A stretch of 64,000 nt of DNA from 66-474 sp964489055 (GCA_964489055.1 CAZAXF010000004.1:47297-111296); one strand, 5' to 3'. Shown: positions 6,989-17,386, counted from the first letter of the stretch. Notes: generated from the letters alone by a model not told the origin. Translations and numbers: made by a program.

Positions 6989-9052
6989 CTACTTGATCAC
7001 CGGCCCCTCGCCGCTGGTGGCGGCCTCGAGCCGGGCCAGCAGCGTTGCCCAGTCGACCGAGCGCTGGTGGCCGATCACGGTGATGCGCGGCAGGCCGCTG
7101 CCTTCGACGATGGTGTAGCCGCCCTGGTCGGGATTCGGGTCGGGCACGATGCCGCTCATGGTGCACACGCCGTCGGCAAGCGTGCAGCCAAGCCCGATCT
7201 TCGCGTAGTGGAAGGTCTTGAACAGGCGCAGCGCCATGCCCTGCAGGCCGCCGGCGATGCCTCCACCGCCAACGCGGGTCAGGCTCTGGATCGCGTGCTG
7301 ACTGATCTTGCCACCGCCATCCGCGGTCAGGCGCGCCGTGAACGCGGTCGGCTTCCAGTCGACCAGCGTGAGGTCGTGGATCGCGCCATCCAGGCGTCCG
7401 CTGATCTGGCCGAAGTCGAACACGTGGGTCAACTGCGCAAGGTCGAGCTGCTGCAGGTCGATGTCGGTGGATACCTCGGGCGACGCCCCGAACGGTCGCC
7501 GGATCTGGAGGTCGGTCACGCTGACCGAGCCGTCGAAAACGTGCATCGACAGCCCGCCGGAAAACACCAGTTCGTCACCACGATAGCGAAGGTCGGGCAC
7601 CGCGCCACCCAGCTTGCCCTGGAAGGCCGGCCAACCCAGGGCCTTGCACAACGAGGCAAGATCGACCGCGGTCACCGAAAACGCGGCAGCCAGGCGCTGC
7701 TCGCGGGTCGCGTCCGGGCGCCAGGCCATCCGCGCCAACTGGAACGATCCGCCGAAAAACGTGGTGGTGACCGGTGCGCGCAGCGTCAGCGTGCCGTCGC
7801 GGTCCTGCAGCCCGGCCTGGCCGGGCCCGAATACCAGCCGGTCCAGGGCCAGCCCGTTCCACGCCAGCGTGGTGGCCGGCCGCGAAGCCCCGGCGCGCCA
7901 ATCCACGCCGCCCTTGAGACCGGTCACGGCAAGCCCTCCATCGCCGTGCAGCGACAGGTCATCCGCGTGCAGGTCCAGCGCCCGCAGGCCGCCGGCCGTC
8001 AGTCGCAGCGAGCCGGTGACGCTGCCGGCGGTGTCCAGTCGCTGCAGCCCGGTCAGGGTTTGCACAAGCGTGGTGCCATAGCGCGTGTAGGCCGTCGGGA
8101 ACACCGCCGCGATACGCTTCAGGTCCAGCGATGCCAGGTCGCCCTTGCGGTCGAAGGCCAGGCTGCCGGCCACGCGCAGCGCGTCGCGGTCGTCGTAATC
8201 CAGCGAACCGATGCGGATTCCCGCCGGCCCCACGCTTCCGGCCACGTGCAGGTTGGTGGCGTGCGAAGGCAGGTTCGCGAACACCGGACCCAGCAGCATC
8301 TGGCCGCCATGCAGGTTGCCGTCGAACATCATGCTTGCCGAGGCCCTGCCGAGCTCGATCCGGAAGTTCCCCAGCGCGCCCAGATCCTGCGCCGCGATGG
8401 TGCCCGAGCGGCTGTCCAGGTTCGCGCCGGCGATTTCCGCGCGGCCGGAAACGCGGGTGCCGCCGGCCGAAAGGTCCAGCGCCGCACGTCCGCTGATGGA
8501 TCCGCCGGACAGCCGGCCATCCGGCCACGCGGCGGCCACCAGCCCGCGCAGCCACGCCAGCGGCACCCGCGCGAGTTTCAGCTCGACGTGGCTGACCTGG
8601 TCGGTGGGCATCAGGGCGTCGAGGCTGCCCGATCCCTGCACCACGTTTACGGCCAGCGTGTGACCGGCGGGATCGTACGCAATGGTCACCTCGGACGCCG
8701 ACAGTGCCCCGCCGGGTGCACCGCGCGCGTTGACGTGGCCGACGAATTTCCAGGTGCCGTCGGCATCGCGCCGCGGCTCGCCCGTGGCACGCAACGCGAC
8801 GTTGCGCCAGCCGAGCGCGGGCACCGAGACCCTGGCCGCGTGCAGTTCGACTTCGGGCGCGCCGTCGGGGCCAGTCCCGGCCACCGCGTGCACATCGGCC
8901 AGCGTGACGCCGGGCAGCGACAGCGATGCGATGCGCACGTCCACCGTGGCGTGCGCGCAGCCACAGGCGAGGATCAGGCAGATTCCCGCGAGCAGGGCGT
9001 ACCCGCGCGGAACGCGCACCGGCTTGTCGGGGGGACTGCTTGCCACAACCAC
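6989..9052 (-). CDS. YdbH-like AsmA-family intermembrane lipid transport protein
   Basis: A 687-residue protein with one N-terminal hydrophobic segment (residues about 18-34, YALLAGICLILACGC). A long run of alternating beta-strand sequence follows, typical of repeating beta-groove (AsmA/TamB/YdbH) proteins. The C-terminal part, from LDLAQLTHVFDFGQISGRLDG to FHYAKIGLGCTLADGVCTMSGI, matches the conserved YdbH end. Such proteins span the periplasm, anchored in the inner membrane, and carry phospholipids to the outer membrane redundantly with YhdP and TamB. The gene lies 63 bp upstream of the YdbL-like lipoprotein gene on the same strand, as in the ydbH-ydbL operon. Sequence identity is modest, so the assignment leans on architecture plus context. 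Confidence 0.75.
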   Translation of the reverse strand: MVVASSPPDKPVRVPRGYALLAGICLILACGCAHATVDVRIASLSLPGVTLADVHAVAGTGPDGAPEVELHAARVSVPALGWRNVALRATGEPRRDADGTWKFVGHVNARGAPGGALSASEVTIAYDPAGHTLAVNVVQGSGSLDALMPTDQVSHVELKLARVPLAWLRGLVAAAWPDGRLSGGSISGRAALDLSAGGTRVSGRAEIAGANLDSRSGTIAAQDLGALGNFRIELGRASASMMFDGNLHGGQMLLGPVFANLPSHATNLHVAGSVGPAGIRIGSLDYDDRDALRVAGSLAFDRKGDLASLDLKRIAAVFPTAYTRYGTTLVQTLTGLQRLDTAGSVTGSLRLTAGGLRALDLHADDLSLHGDGGLAVTGLKGGVDWRAGASRPATTLAWNGLALDRLVFGPGQAGLQDRDGTLTLRAPVTTTFFGGSFQLARMAWRPDATREQRLAAAFSVTAVDLASLCKALGWPAFQGKLGGAVPDLRYRGDELVFSGGLSMHVFDGSVSVTDLQIRRPFGASPEVSTDIDLQQLDLAQLTHVFDFGQISGRLDGAIHDLTLVDWKPTAFTARLTADGGGKISQHAIQSLTRVGGGGIAGGLQGMALRLFKTFHYAKIGLGCTLADGVCTMSGIVPDPNPDQGGYTIVEGSGLPRITVIGHQRSVDWATLLARLEAATSGEGPVIK

Positions 9053-9120
9053 CCTTTCTGCGGTATCAATGCCCTGATTGTGCCAGCCCGTGACGGAACG
9101 GGCGCCAACGGAAACCTTCC

Positions 9121-9852
9121 ATGGACTTGGATACGGATACCCCGGGGTTCCGGGTTTTGCTGGCCGAGGACGATCCGGTCAGTCGCGAATTCTTCGTCGG
9201 AGCCCTGCACGCGTGCGCAGTCGAGGTGGCCGCATGCGCCGACGGACCGGCCGCGCTGGAGCGGGCGCGCACCGGGCAATGGGATCTGCTGCTGCTCGAC
9301 CACCACCTGCCCGGCCTTTCCGGCGATGCGCTGCTGGCCACGCTCGACGCGGGTGCCGACCCGGCGCGCCCGCGCCCGACCGCATTGGCGATCACGGCCG
9401 CGCCCGACGAGGACCGTGCCGCGCTGCTGGAGGCGGGGTTCGCTGAAGTCCTGCCCAAGCCGATCGACATCGCAACCCTGCGCGATGCGCTGCGGCGCCA
9501 CGGCTGCCCTGGCAGGGACATGCTCGACGACGACGCCGCGTTGCGCGCCTGCGGCTCGCGCGACGTGCTGGCGCGGCTGCGCCGGTTGTTCGCCGAACAG
9601 GAGCTGCCGGCGATCATGGCCCGGGTGGAATCCGGCCGCGAAGATCCGCAGTGTCTGCGCCCGCTGTTGCACCGCCTGCGCGCCTCGTGCGGATTCTGCG
9701 GCACGGCCGCGCTGGCCTCGGCGGCCGAGGCGTTGCACCGCACCCTGCCGCACGGCAGCCGGCAGGAAATTTCCAGCGCGCTCGACGCCTTCCAGGGCGC
9801 ACTGCAGGAAACCCGCGAGGCGCTGCACACCCTGCTCGATACGGCCGATTGA
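9121..9852 (+). CDS. Response-regulator receiver domain fused to HPt domain
   Basis: A 243-residue protein. Residues 11-125 form a receiver domain with acidic pair Glu16-Asp17-Asp18, phospho-acceptor Asp60 (LLLLDHHLPG) and Lys113 in PKPI. Residues 140-240 are helical and contain LLHRLRASCGFCGTAAL, an HPt-like motif with His184. No DNA-binding or kinase domain is present, so this would be a phosphorelay intermediate that takes and passes phosphate rather than a transcription regulator. It is divergent from ydbH and convergent with recO, with no kinase nearby. The HPt assignment is weaker than the receiver: the usual Gly after the helix pair is replaced by Cys, but His is present. Confidence 0.8.
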   Translation: MDLDTDTPGFRVLLAEDDPVSREFFVGALHACAVEVAACADGPAALERARTGQWDLLLLDHHLPGLSGDALLATLDAGADPARPRPTALAITAAPDEDRAALLEAGFAEVLPKPIDIATLRDALRRHGCPGRDMLDDDAALRACGSRDVLARLRRLFAEQELPAIMARVESGREDPQCLRPLLHRLRASCGFCGTAALASAAEALHRTLPHGSRQEISSALDAFQGALQETREALHTLLDTAD

Positions 9853-9855
9853 ACC

Positions 9856-10569
9856 TCAGGTGCGCATGGACCCGGCCAGCACCCGCCAGGACTGCAGCCC
9901 GCGGTCGCCAAGCTGGGCCGCGATCAGCGCGCGCATCAGGCGGCGCAACTGCACCAGGCCTTCGGGTCCGGGCGGTTCGCCACCGGCCGCCAACGCCAGC
10001 AGTGCCGAGCCGTCAAGGCGCACGCCACCGGGGACGTTGCCGGCCGCGAACGCGCCCTGCTCGGGGACGTAGTCGTACTCGCGCGCGGGATCGATCGGCG
10101 CGCCGGTTGCCGCATCGGTATCGAGCTGCGGCGCGTAGCCGATCGCGCCCAGCAGGTCGCGTTCGAAACAGCGCAGCGTCCAGGCCAGCGTGCGCGTGTG
10201 CGACAACGCTTCCAGCAGTGCCGCGTAGCGCTGGAACAGTCGCGGGTGCGGATCGTTGCGCGCGGTCAGGCGTACCAGCAATTCGTTGACGTACATCGCC
10301 GAAAGCAGCGCATCGCCCCGCAGCCCGGCCGCGCAGCCATCCAGCTCGACCGCCGCCAGCGTCTGCAGTTCACCGCGCCCACCCCAGTCCATCCGCAACG
10401 GCTGCAGCGGTTCCAGCAAGGCACGCGGCAACCGCGCCCGCGCACTGCGCACCCCGCGCGCAACCAGTCCCACCCGCCCGAAGTCGCGGCTGAACGCCTC
10501 CACCAGCAGGCTGGTTTCGCGCCAGGCGCGGGCATGCAGGACGTAGGCGGGTTGGGCGGTGGTGCGCAT
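9856..10569 (-). CDS. recO: DNA repair protein RecO
   Basis: A 237-residue protein of usual RecO length. The N-terminal OB-fold begins AYVLHARAWRETSLLVEAFSRDFG and is followed by the helical domain with LSAMYVNELLVRL and a C-terminal RRLMRALIAAQLG helix. RecO works with RecR to load RecA on SSB-coated gaps. It closes the lepA-lepB-DUF4845-rnc-era-recO order common in this group, though a 187-bp repeat interval now separates it from era. The bases just before the ATG are a GGTCCCC heptamer array ending 4 bp from the start codon, so no Shine-Dalgarno sequence is visible. That is unusual for a conserved operon gene. Confidence 0.93.
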   Translation of the reverse strand: MRTTAQPAYVLHARAWRETSLLVEAFSRDFGRVGLVARGVRSARARLPRALLEPLQPLRMDWGGRGELQTLAAVELDGCAAGLRGDALLSAMYVNELLVRLTARNDPHPRLFQRYAALLEALSHTRTLAWTLRCFERDLLGAIGYAPQLDTDAATGAPIDPAREYDYVPEQGAFAAGNVPGGVRLDGSALLALAAGGEPPGPEGLVQLRRLMRALIAAQLGDRGLQSWRVLAGSMRT

Positions 10570-10573
10570 TCAA

Positions 10574-10753
10574 CGGGGACCGGGGACCGGGGACCTGGGA
10601 CCGGGACGCCGCGTGCGCAGGTCGCGCCCTTGCGTTGCCCGACGCGTTTTGGTGGTGACGCGGTTTCGCGCAGACACCGATCGACCCGCAAGACCCAGCA
10701 GTAGCATCGGATGGTTGCCCTGCCGGTCCCCGGTCCCCGGTCCCCGGTCCCTT
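10574..10753. repeat. Inverted pair of heptamer arrays between era and recO
   Basis: The left array (10574-10607) reads GGGGACC units on the plus strand. The right array (about 10724-10753) reads the same heptamer on the minus strand. About 115 bp of non-coding sequence lies between. The left edge is 4 bp from the recO start codon and the right edge is 3 bp from the era stop codon, so the element fills the whole intergenic space. Confidence 0.8.
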
Positions 10754-10756
10754 CCG

Positions 10757-11662
10757 TCACTCATACCCGAACCGCCGCAGCGCATTCTCGTCGTCGGACC
10801 AGCCCGCGCGCACGCGCACCCAGAGTTTCAAATACACGCGCCGGCCCAGCAGTTCCTCGATGTCGCGCCGCGCGGCGCTGCCGATGGCCTTGGCGCGGCG
10901 GCCGCCGGCACCGATGACGATGGCCTTCTGGCCTTCGCGCTCGACCCAGATCACCGCGGCGATGTCGGTCACGCCGTCGGGGCGGTCCTGGAAGTGTTCG
11001 ATCTCGACCGTGGTCGCGTAGGGCAATTCCTCGCCCAACTGGCGCATCAATTGTTCGCGCACGCGCTCGGCCGCCAGGAAGCGCTCGCTGCGGTCGGTGA
11101 AGGTGTCGCTGTCGTAGCGCGCGTCGCCTTCGGGCAGGCGCGCCAGGATGGCACGCTCGAGTTCGGCCAGGCCGGTACGGCGCCGCGCGCTGACCATGAA
11201 CACTTCGTCCCAGTCGCGGGCGCCGGTCAGCGCGTCCACGTAGGGAAGCAGTTGCGCCTTGTCCTTCACGCCATCGACCTTGTTCACGACCAGCAACCTG
11301 GGTATCGAACGTGTGACCAGCGCGTCGTACACGGCCTGGTCCTCGTCGTCCCAGTGCCCGGCGGCGACCATTTGAACCGCGATGTCGGCGTCGGCGATCG
11401 CGGCGTGCACGGCACGGTTGAGGCTGCGGTTGATCGCGCGCTTCACGACGCGGTGCAGGCCGGGGGTGTCGAGATAGACCACCTGGCCGCCCTCGGGGTT
11501 GGCGATGCCCAGGATGCGCTGGCGCGTGGTGTGCGCACGCGGCGTGACAATCGACAGCGGCGCGTCGATCAGCGCGTTCAGCAGCGTGGACTTGCCGACG
11601 TTGGGCCGGCCCACGATGGCCACGCTGCCGCAGCGAAACCGTTTTTCCGGCGGTTGTGCCAT
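10757..11662 (-). CDS. era: GTPase Era
   Basis: A 301-residue protein with the Era layout. The GTPase domain has G1 GRPNVGKS (near residues 17-24), G3 DTPGLH and G4 NKVD. A C-terminal KH domain includes GQKAIVIGAGGRRAKAIG, the GxxG loop that binds the 3' end of 16S rRNA. Era assists 30S subunit maturation. It lies 107 bp downstream of rnc on the same strand, the usual rnc-era order, although the classical start/stop overlap has been lost here. The start MAQPPEKRFRCGSVAIVG fits the family. Confidence 0.97.
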   Translation of the reverse strand: MAQPPEKRFRCGSVAIVGRPNVGKSTLLNALIDAPLSIVTPRAHTTRQRILGIANPEGGQVVYLDTPGLHRVVKRAINRSLNRAVHAAIADADIAVQMVAAGHWDDEDQAVYDALVTRSIPRLLVVNKVDGVKDKAQLLPYVDALTGARDWDEVFMVSARRRTGLAELERAILARLPEGDARYDSDTFTDRSERFLAAERVREQLMRQLGEELPYATTVEIEHFQDRPDGVTDIAAVIWVEREGQKAIVIGAGGRRAKAIGSAARRDIEELLGRRVYLKLWVRVRAGWSDDENALRRFGYE

Positions 11663-11769
11663 TCGCAGTCGCTGTTCCGGGGGTTCGGATCCGGCGTCAC
11701 GGATCGGCGCCGATGGCGCCCATCGGCGCGCCGCGATCCGGGCTGCCGGTTGTCGTCGCGCCGCGGCGC

Positions 11770-12420
11770 TCAGGAATCATCGCACAGAAACGCCAGCGCG
11801 GCTTCGGCGGCCATCTGTTCGGCTGCCCGCCGGCTGGTTCCGCTGCCCTCGAAACGCGCCGCGCGCGGCTGCTCGACCAGGCAGGCGACGTCGAACCGCC
11901 GCTCGTGTTCCTCGCCGTGTTCGGCCAGCAGTTCGTACTGCGGCAACGGCAGCCCGTGGCCCTGCAGCCACTCCTGCAGGCGCGTCTTGGGATCCTTGCG
12001 CGGCGGGCCTACCTCGGCCAGCGCGTCGGCGAACACCGCGCGCAGCCACTCGCGGCAGGCCGCGTATCCGCCGTCGCGGTGGATGGCCGCGACCAGTGCC
12101 TCGAATGCATCGGCGAGGATCGAATCGCGCCGGAAGCCGCCGCTCTTGAGTTCACCGGTGCCCAGGTGCAACGCGTCGCCAAGGCACAGTTCGCGCGCGC
12201 GTTCGGCCAGCGCCGGCTCGCTGACCAGTTGCGCGCGCAGGCGCGAAAGTTCACCCTCGCTGGCGCGCGGCCGCGCATCGAACAGCATCTCGGCGACCAC
12301 CAGGTTGACCAGCGCGTCGCCGAGGAATTCGAGGCGTTCGTTGTTCGGGCGTCCGGCGCTTCGGTGGGTCAGTGCCAGTTCCAGCAACGACTGGTCCGAA
12401 AAGCGGTACCCGAGCTTCAC
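11770..12420 (-). CDS. rnc: Ribonuclease III
   Basis: A 216-residue RNase III. The signature ERLEFLGDALVNLVVAEMLF spans residues about 34-53 and carries the acidic residues of the catalytic site, with a second acidic pair in ADAFEALVAAI. A C-terminal double-stranded RNA-binding domain begins near DPKTRLQEWLQ and ends GTSRRAAEQMAAEAALAFL. It cuts double-stranded RNA in rRNA processing and in structured mRNAs. The gene sits 4 bp downstream of the DUF4845 gene and upstream of era. The chosen ATG gives the normal start MKLGYRFSDQSLLELALTH. Confidence 0.97.
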   Translation of the reverse strand: MKLGYRFSDQSLLELALTHRSAGRPNNERLEFLGDALVNLVVAEMLFDARPRASEGELSRLRAQLVSEPALAERARELCLGDALHLGTGELKSGGFRRDSILADAFEALVAAIHRDGGYAACREWLRAVFADALAEVGPPRKDPKTRLQEWLQGHGLPLPQYELLAEHGEEHERRFDVACLVEQPRAARFEGSGTSRRAAEQMAAEAALAFLCDDS

Positions 12421-12424
12421 GTCG

Positions 12425-12811
12425 CTACTGCACCGCGGTCTTCAGCGGCACGGCCTTCTCGAAGTGCACCAGGAAGTCGATGTTGTAGATCCAGGGGATC
12501 TGCTTGTCGTAGCTGAGCTTGAGCGCCTTTCCGCCACCCGGATTGTTGACCACCCGCAGGTTGTCCTGCGCGATGTCCGAGTCGTCGAAGTACTGCGACA
12601 ACTGCTGCGTGTCGAGCTGCCGCTGGATCTCCGCGAGGCTGGTATCGCCGCTGGAGGAATTGACATTGGACACCACCGTGTCCAGGGCCTTGGACACGCT
12701 GAAGTAGTCCATGTAGGCGGGAACCAGCTTCATCAGTGTGTAGGCAAAAAATGCCGCGATGATCAGGATGATCACGAACCCGACCATGGTGATGCCTGAT
12801 TGACGTTTCAT
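12425..12811 (-). CDS. DUF4845 membrane-anchored protein
   Basis: A 128-residue protein starting MKRQSGITMVGFVI, an N-terminal membrane segment (about 8-26) with a short type-IV-pilin-like look. A periplasmic part follows, with the conserved YNIDFLVHFEKAVPL ending. This is the DUF4845 family, usually found between lepB and rnc in gamma- and betaproteobacteria, as here. Its function is not established; a role in protein export or envelope quality control is guessed only from conserved neighbours. The open frame extends upstream, but the Arg/Lys-rich start followed directly by the hydrophobic stretch makes 12811 the best start. Confidence 0.85.
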   Translation of the reverse strand: MKRQSGITMVGFVIILIIAAFFAYTLMKLVPAYMDYFSVSKALDTVVSNVNSSSGDTSLAEIQRQLDTQQLSQYFDDSDIAQDNLRVVNNPGGGKALKLSYDKQIPWIYNIDFLVHFEKAVPLKTAVQ

Positions 12812-12908
12812 GCACTCGCCCCCTCGCTGCCTGCGCTGTGGAAGGTTCACGCGGATCTGCCGCCGCAACGCCGCGGCCCCGCCCGCATCTTAGCGGGATG
12901 CGCAAAGC

Positions 12909-13811
12909 TTAATGCAAGACCGTGCCGATGCGGTGCCAGTCGGCCAGGCTGAACCAGATGAAAAATGCCTGGCCCGCGAGGTTCTGCTCGGGCACGAATC
13001 CCCAGTAGCGGCTGTCGGCGCTGTCGTCGCGATTGTCGCCCATGGCGAAATAGTGATCCTTGGGCACGTGCCAGCGGCAGCCCCCGGAAGCCAGCCGGAC
13101 ACCACCGGAACCGACGCAGTTGTAGGGTTCGTTGTAGGCGAATTCCAGAATCTTGTGCTTGACGCCGTCCAGGTTCTCCTGGTGAAGCGTCACCGGCGCC
13201 TTGGTCGGATCCTCCTCGATCGCGATGCTGTGCTTGTCGGTGCCGTGGTACGGGCCGATCAGCGTCTGCGGCATGACCTTGCCATTGATGATGAGCTGCT
13301 CGCCCCGGACTTCCACCGTGTCGCCGGGCAGCCCGACGATGCGCTTGATGTAGTCCTCCTTCGGATTCCGTGGATAGCGGAACACCGCGATGTCGCCGCG
13401 ATGCGGCTCACCGGTATCGAGGATCCTGGTGTTGGTGACGGGCAGGCGCAGCCCGTAGGAAAACTTGTTGACCAGCACGAAATCGCCGACCAGCAGGGTC
13501 GGCATCATGGAGCCGGAGGGAATCCGGAACGGTTCCAGCAGGAAACTGCGGAACACCAGCACCGCCAGGATCACCGGGAAGAACGAGCGCGCGTAATCGA
13601 CCAGCACCGGCTCGCGCGGCCGGATTCCCTCGCCGGCCGCACGTGCCCTGCGCCGGCGCGCGAACAGCAGCTTGTCACCCAGCCAGATGACGAAGAACGC
13701 CGCGGTGATCAGTACCAGCGCCAGGGCGAAGTCGGAGGTCAGGTACCAGATGTACAGGCAGATCGCGACGATCACGACCAGTATCACGGTGCCCACTGCG
13801 TCTTTGTTCAT
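12909..13811 (-). CDS. lepB: Signal peptidase I
   Basis: A 300-residue signal peptidase I. Two N-terminal membrane segments (about 5-23 and 29-45) precede the catalytic domain. The serine box FRIPSGSMMPTLLVGD gives nucleophile Ser101. The lysine box DYIKRIVGLPGD gives the general base Lys156, and GDNRDDSADSRYWGFVP is box E. It removes signal peptides at the outer face of the inner membrane. The spacing Ser101/Lys156 matches E. coli Ser91/Lys146. It lies between lepA and DUF4845 as expected, but 192 bp containing a heptamer array now separate it from lepA. Confidence 0.97.
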   Translation of the reverse strand: MNKDAVGTVILVVIVAICLYIWYLTSDFALALVLITAAFFVIWLGDKLLFARRRRARAAGEGIRPREPVLVDYARSFFPVILAVLVFRSFLLEPFRIPSGSMMPTLLVGDFVLVNKFSYGLRLPVTNTRILDTGEPHRGDIAVFRYPRNPKEDYIKRIVGLPGDTVEVRGEQLIINGKVMPQTLIGPYHGTDKHSIAIEEDPTKAPVTLHQENLDGVKHKILEFAYNEPYNCVGSGGVRLASGGCRWHVPKDHYFAMGDNRDDSADSRYWGFVPEQNLAGQAFFIWFSLADWHRIGTVLH

Positions 13812-13969
13812 TCGTGTTCCTTTCCCGTGCCGTCATTGCGGTGAAAAGCGTCTTCGCGGACCCGGGTACGAGGCTCCGATCCATTCCGGGTTTCGCTGCC
13901 GCCACGCAAGTTCAGATTGGTCGACCCGCTGCATCCCCGATCAAGTCCGGGTGGCCCTGCACCGGCAGT

Positions 13970-14000
13970 CCGATTCCCGAGTCCCGATTCCCGATTCCCG
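13970..14000 (-). repeat. Short heptamer array abutting the lepA stop codon
   Basis: About four units of GATTCCC/GAGTCCC heptamer (GGGAATC on the minus strand) end 3 bp from the lepA stop codon. They lie in the lepA-lepB intergenic gap. Confidence 0.75.
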
Positions 14001-14003
14001 TAA

Positions 14004-15794
<1,791 letters not shown>

Positions 15795-16352
15795 GGGGCG
15801 CTGGCGTCGGCGCCTTGCGGCGCAAAACCGCGATTATCGCATGGGGCGGGACTCGGGACTCGGGAATCCGGGGACAGGGGACCGGGGACAGGGGACAGGG
15901 GACAGGAGACCGGGGACAGGGGACCGGGGACAGGGGACAGGGGGCCGAGGATCGGGGATCGGGGATCGGGGATCGGGGACCGGGGACAGGGGAGCAGAGC
16001 GCGGTGAGCGGGGCCGGGGGCCGGACCCGTGCAATGGCAACACGCGTTTGCCGCCGCGCGGAAACAGCCGCATCTCCATGCCGTGTGCGCGAGAGAGGGC
16101 TGCCTGACGGGGTGCGGCCGCATGAAGATGCGGCACGTGCGTAGGCAACGCGGTGTCAGCCGACCTGGTTCCCGTCTTTGATCGGATTCGCCACAGGACG
16201 GACCGCACCTCCATCCCAACGCTCTCCCCCAACGATGCAGCCGTTGGAGGAGAGGGGGCGAATAACCAACGCGGCCGGCCGCAAGCACGACTTCTCGCGC
16301 CACGTCCGATCCCCGGTCCCCGGTCCCCGGTCCCCGGTCCCGCATCTGCTTG
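15795..16352. other. Gene-free repeat interval upstream of lepA
   Basis: No coding sequence is supported. Heptamer arrays dominate: a long plus-strand array at 15848-15993 mixing GGGACTC, GGGGACA, GGGGACC and GGGGATC units, and an opposite-strand array at 16308-16341. Between them is unique-looking sequence plus a CTCTCCCCC...GGAGGAGAG hairpin at about 16218-16258. The opposite-strand array ends 11 bp before the stop of the lipoprotein gene. Apparent open frames here are artefacts of the repeat. Confidence 0.75.
15848..16341. repeat. Inverted pair of heptamer arrays (long left arm, short right arm)
   Basis: The left arm has about 20 heptamer units on the plus strand with drifting third and seventh positions (GGGACTC to GGGGACA, GGGGACC and GGGGATC). 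The right arm has about five GGTCCCC units, the same motif on the minus strand. The bracket-like arrangement matches 10574-10753 and 38096-38315. Confidence 0.8.
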
Positions 16353-16841
16353 CTACATCTGCGCGAACTTGAAGGTCGCCCCGCTGGGCTTGACGGCTTC
16401 CTTCACGGCTGCCTCGTCGGACTTGTCACCGATGAACAGCACCACCACGCCCTTGAACGACCCGGGCGATGCGTTCTTGAACGCGGTTTCGATCACCTTC
16501 GCCGTGGTCGCCGAGCTGGGCCCGCCGATCGCCACCATGTTGCCGGGCAGCACCGTGGCCAGGACCATGTTGTTGAGCTGTTCCTGGACGCGTCCGATGG
16601 TGGCCGCGTCGGCCGGATTCTGCGCCGACGGCACGAAGTAGACGTAGGGCGAATTGCTGATCGTGCCCATGTTCTTTTCGACGATCTGCTTGAGGTAGGC
16701 ACCCCAGGCATCCATGTCCGTGGGACTGCTTGGACGCGAGACCTCGGTGGTGGTGGCCGCCTGGTCGCCGCTCTGGCCGCAGGCGGCGAGGCCCAGCGTG
16801 CCCAGCAGTGCGACGGCTGCAATGACAAGGAATTTGCGCAT
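16353..16841 (-). CDS. Predicted lipoprotein of unknown function
   Basis: A 162-residue protein with a clear lipoprotein signal: hydrophobic residues end LGLAACG, Cys21 being the likely lipid site. The start at 16841 is supported by GAGGTGATC a few bases before the ATG. The mature part is soluble and looks alpha/beta, with VEKNMGTISNSPYVYFVP, a run of small hydrophobic residues around VLPGNMVAIGGPSS, then GVVVLFIGDKSDEAAVKEAV. I do not recognise the family. It lies 6 bp downstream of the coaD stop on the same strand and may share its transcript. The nucleotide-loop look of AIGGPSSATTAKV is suggestive but not diagnostic. Confidence 0.75.
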   Translation of the reverse strand: MRKFLVIAAVALLGTLGLAACGQSGDQAATTTEVSRPSSPTDMDAWGAYLKQIVEKNMGTISNSPYVYFVPSAQNPADAATIGRVQEQLNNMVLATVLPGNMVAIGGPSSATTAKVIETAFKNASPGSFKGVVVLFIGDKSDEAAVKEAVKPSGATFKFAQM

Positions 16842-16846
16842 GATGA

Positions 16847-17386
16847 TCACCTCGATGACGTGCGTGGAACGGCGGAACCAGCTCGCCCGCTCCTGCGCCA
16901 CTTTTCGCGCAGGGCCTTCTGGACAGCCGGATGAACGAAATCGGAAACGTCGCCGCCGAGGGCGGCGATTTCACGCACCAGCGACGAGGAAATGAAGCTC
17001 CACTCCTCCGCCGGCGTCAGGAACAGCGTCTCGGCCTGCGGAATCAGGTGCCGGTTCATGCTGGCGAGCTGGAATTCGTATTCAAAATCGGAAACCGCGC
17101 GCAGGCCGCGCAGGATCACCCCGGCACCGCATTCGACCACGAATTGCGCCAGCAGGCTGTCGAATCCGCGCACCTCGACGTTGGCGATGCCCGACAACGC
17201 GCTGCGCGCCAGCTCGACGCGCTCTTCCAGCGGAAACGTCGGTGTCTTGGAAGAGGAGTGCGCGACCGCGACGATCAGCCTGTCGAACAGCGGCGCCGCA
17301 CGCGCGACCAGGTCGCCGTGACCGTGGGTGATCGGGTCGAAAGTCCCCGGGTAGACCGCAGTGCGTGATTTCTTTCGCGTCGGCAT
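16847..17386 (-). CDS. coaD: Pantetheine-phosphate adenylyltransferase (CoaD)
   Basis: A 179-residue nucleotidyltransferase. The signature AVYPGTFDPITHGHGDLV holds the HxGH motif, and GLRAVSDFEYEFQLASMNR plus WSFISSSLVREIA are the other substrate-binding blocks. It transfers AMP from ATP to 4'-phosphopantetheine, the fourth step of coenzyme A synthesis. The C-terminus extends about 20 residues beyond E. coli CoaD (basic and Ser-rich). Two ATGs are possible, at 17386 and 17398; 17386 gives the start closest to known CoaD proteins. It follows rsmD by 64 bp on the same strand, a common gene pair. Confidence 0.95.
   Translation of the reverse strand: MPTRKKSRTAVYPGTFDPITHGHGDLVARAAPLFDRLIVAVAHSSSKTPTFPLEERVELARSALSGIANVEVRGFDSLLAQFVVECGAGVILRGLRAVSDFEYEFQLASMNRHLIPQAETLFLTPAEEWSFISSSLVREIAALGGDVSDFVHPAVQKALREKWRRSGRAGSAVPRTSSR

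Noticed and set aside
4970..10072. A 1700-codon open frame on the plus strand
   Set aside because: It runs antisense through rlmD, degV, ydbL-type and ydbH-type genes, has Arg/His/Gly-rich composition typical of antisense frames in high-GC DNA, and matches no domain. The minus-strand genes have clear motifs and overlapping starts and stops.
12957..13844. Plus-strand frame antisense to lepB
   Set aside because: lepB on the minus strand has all signal-peptidase boxes; the opposite frame has no motif and no ribosome site.
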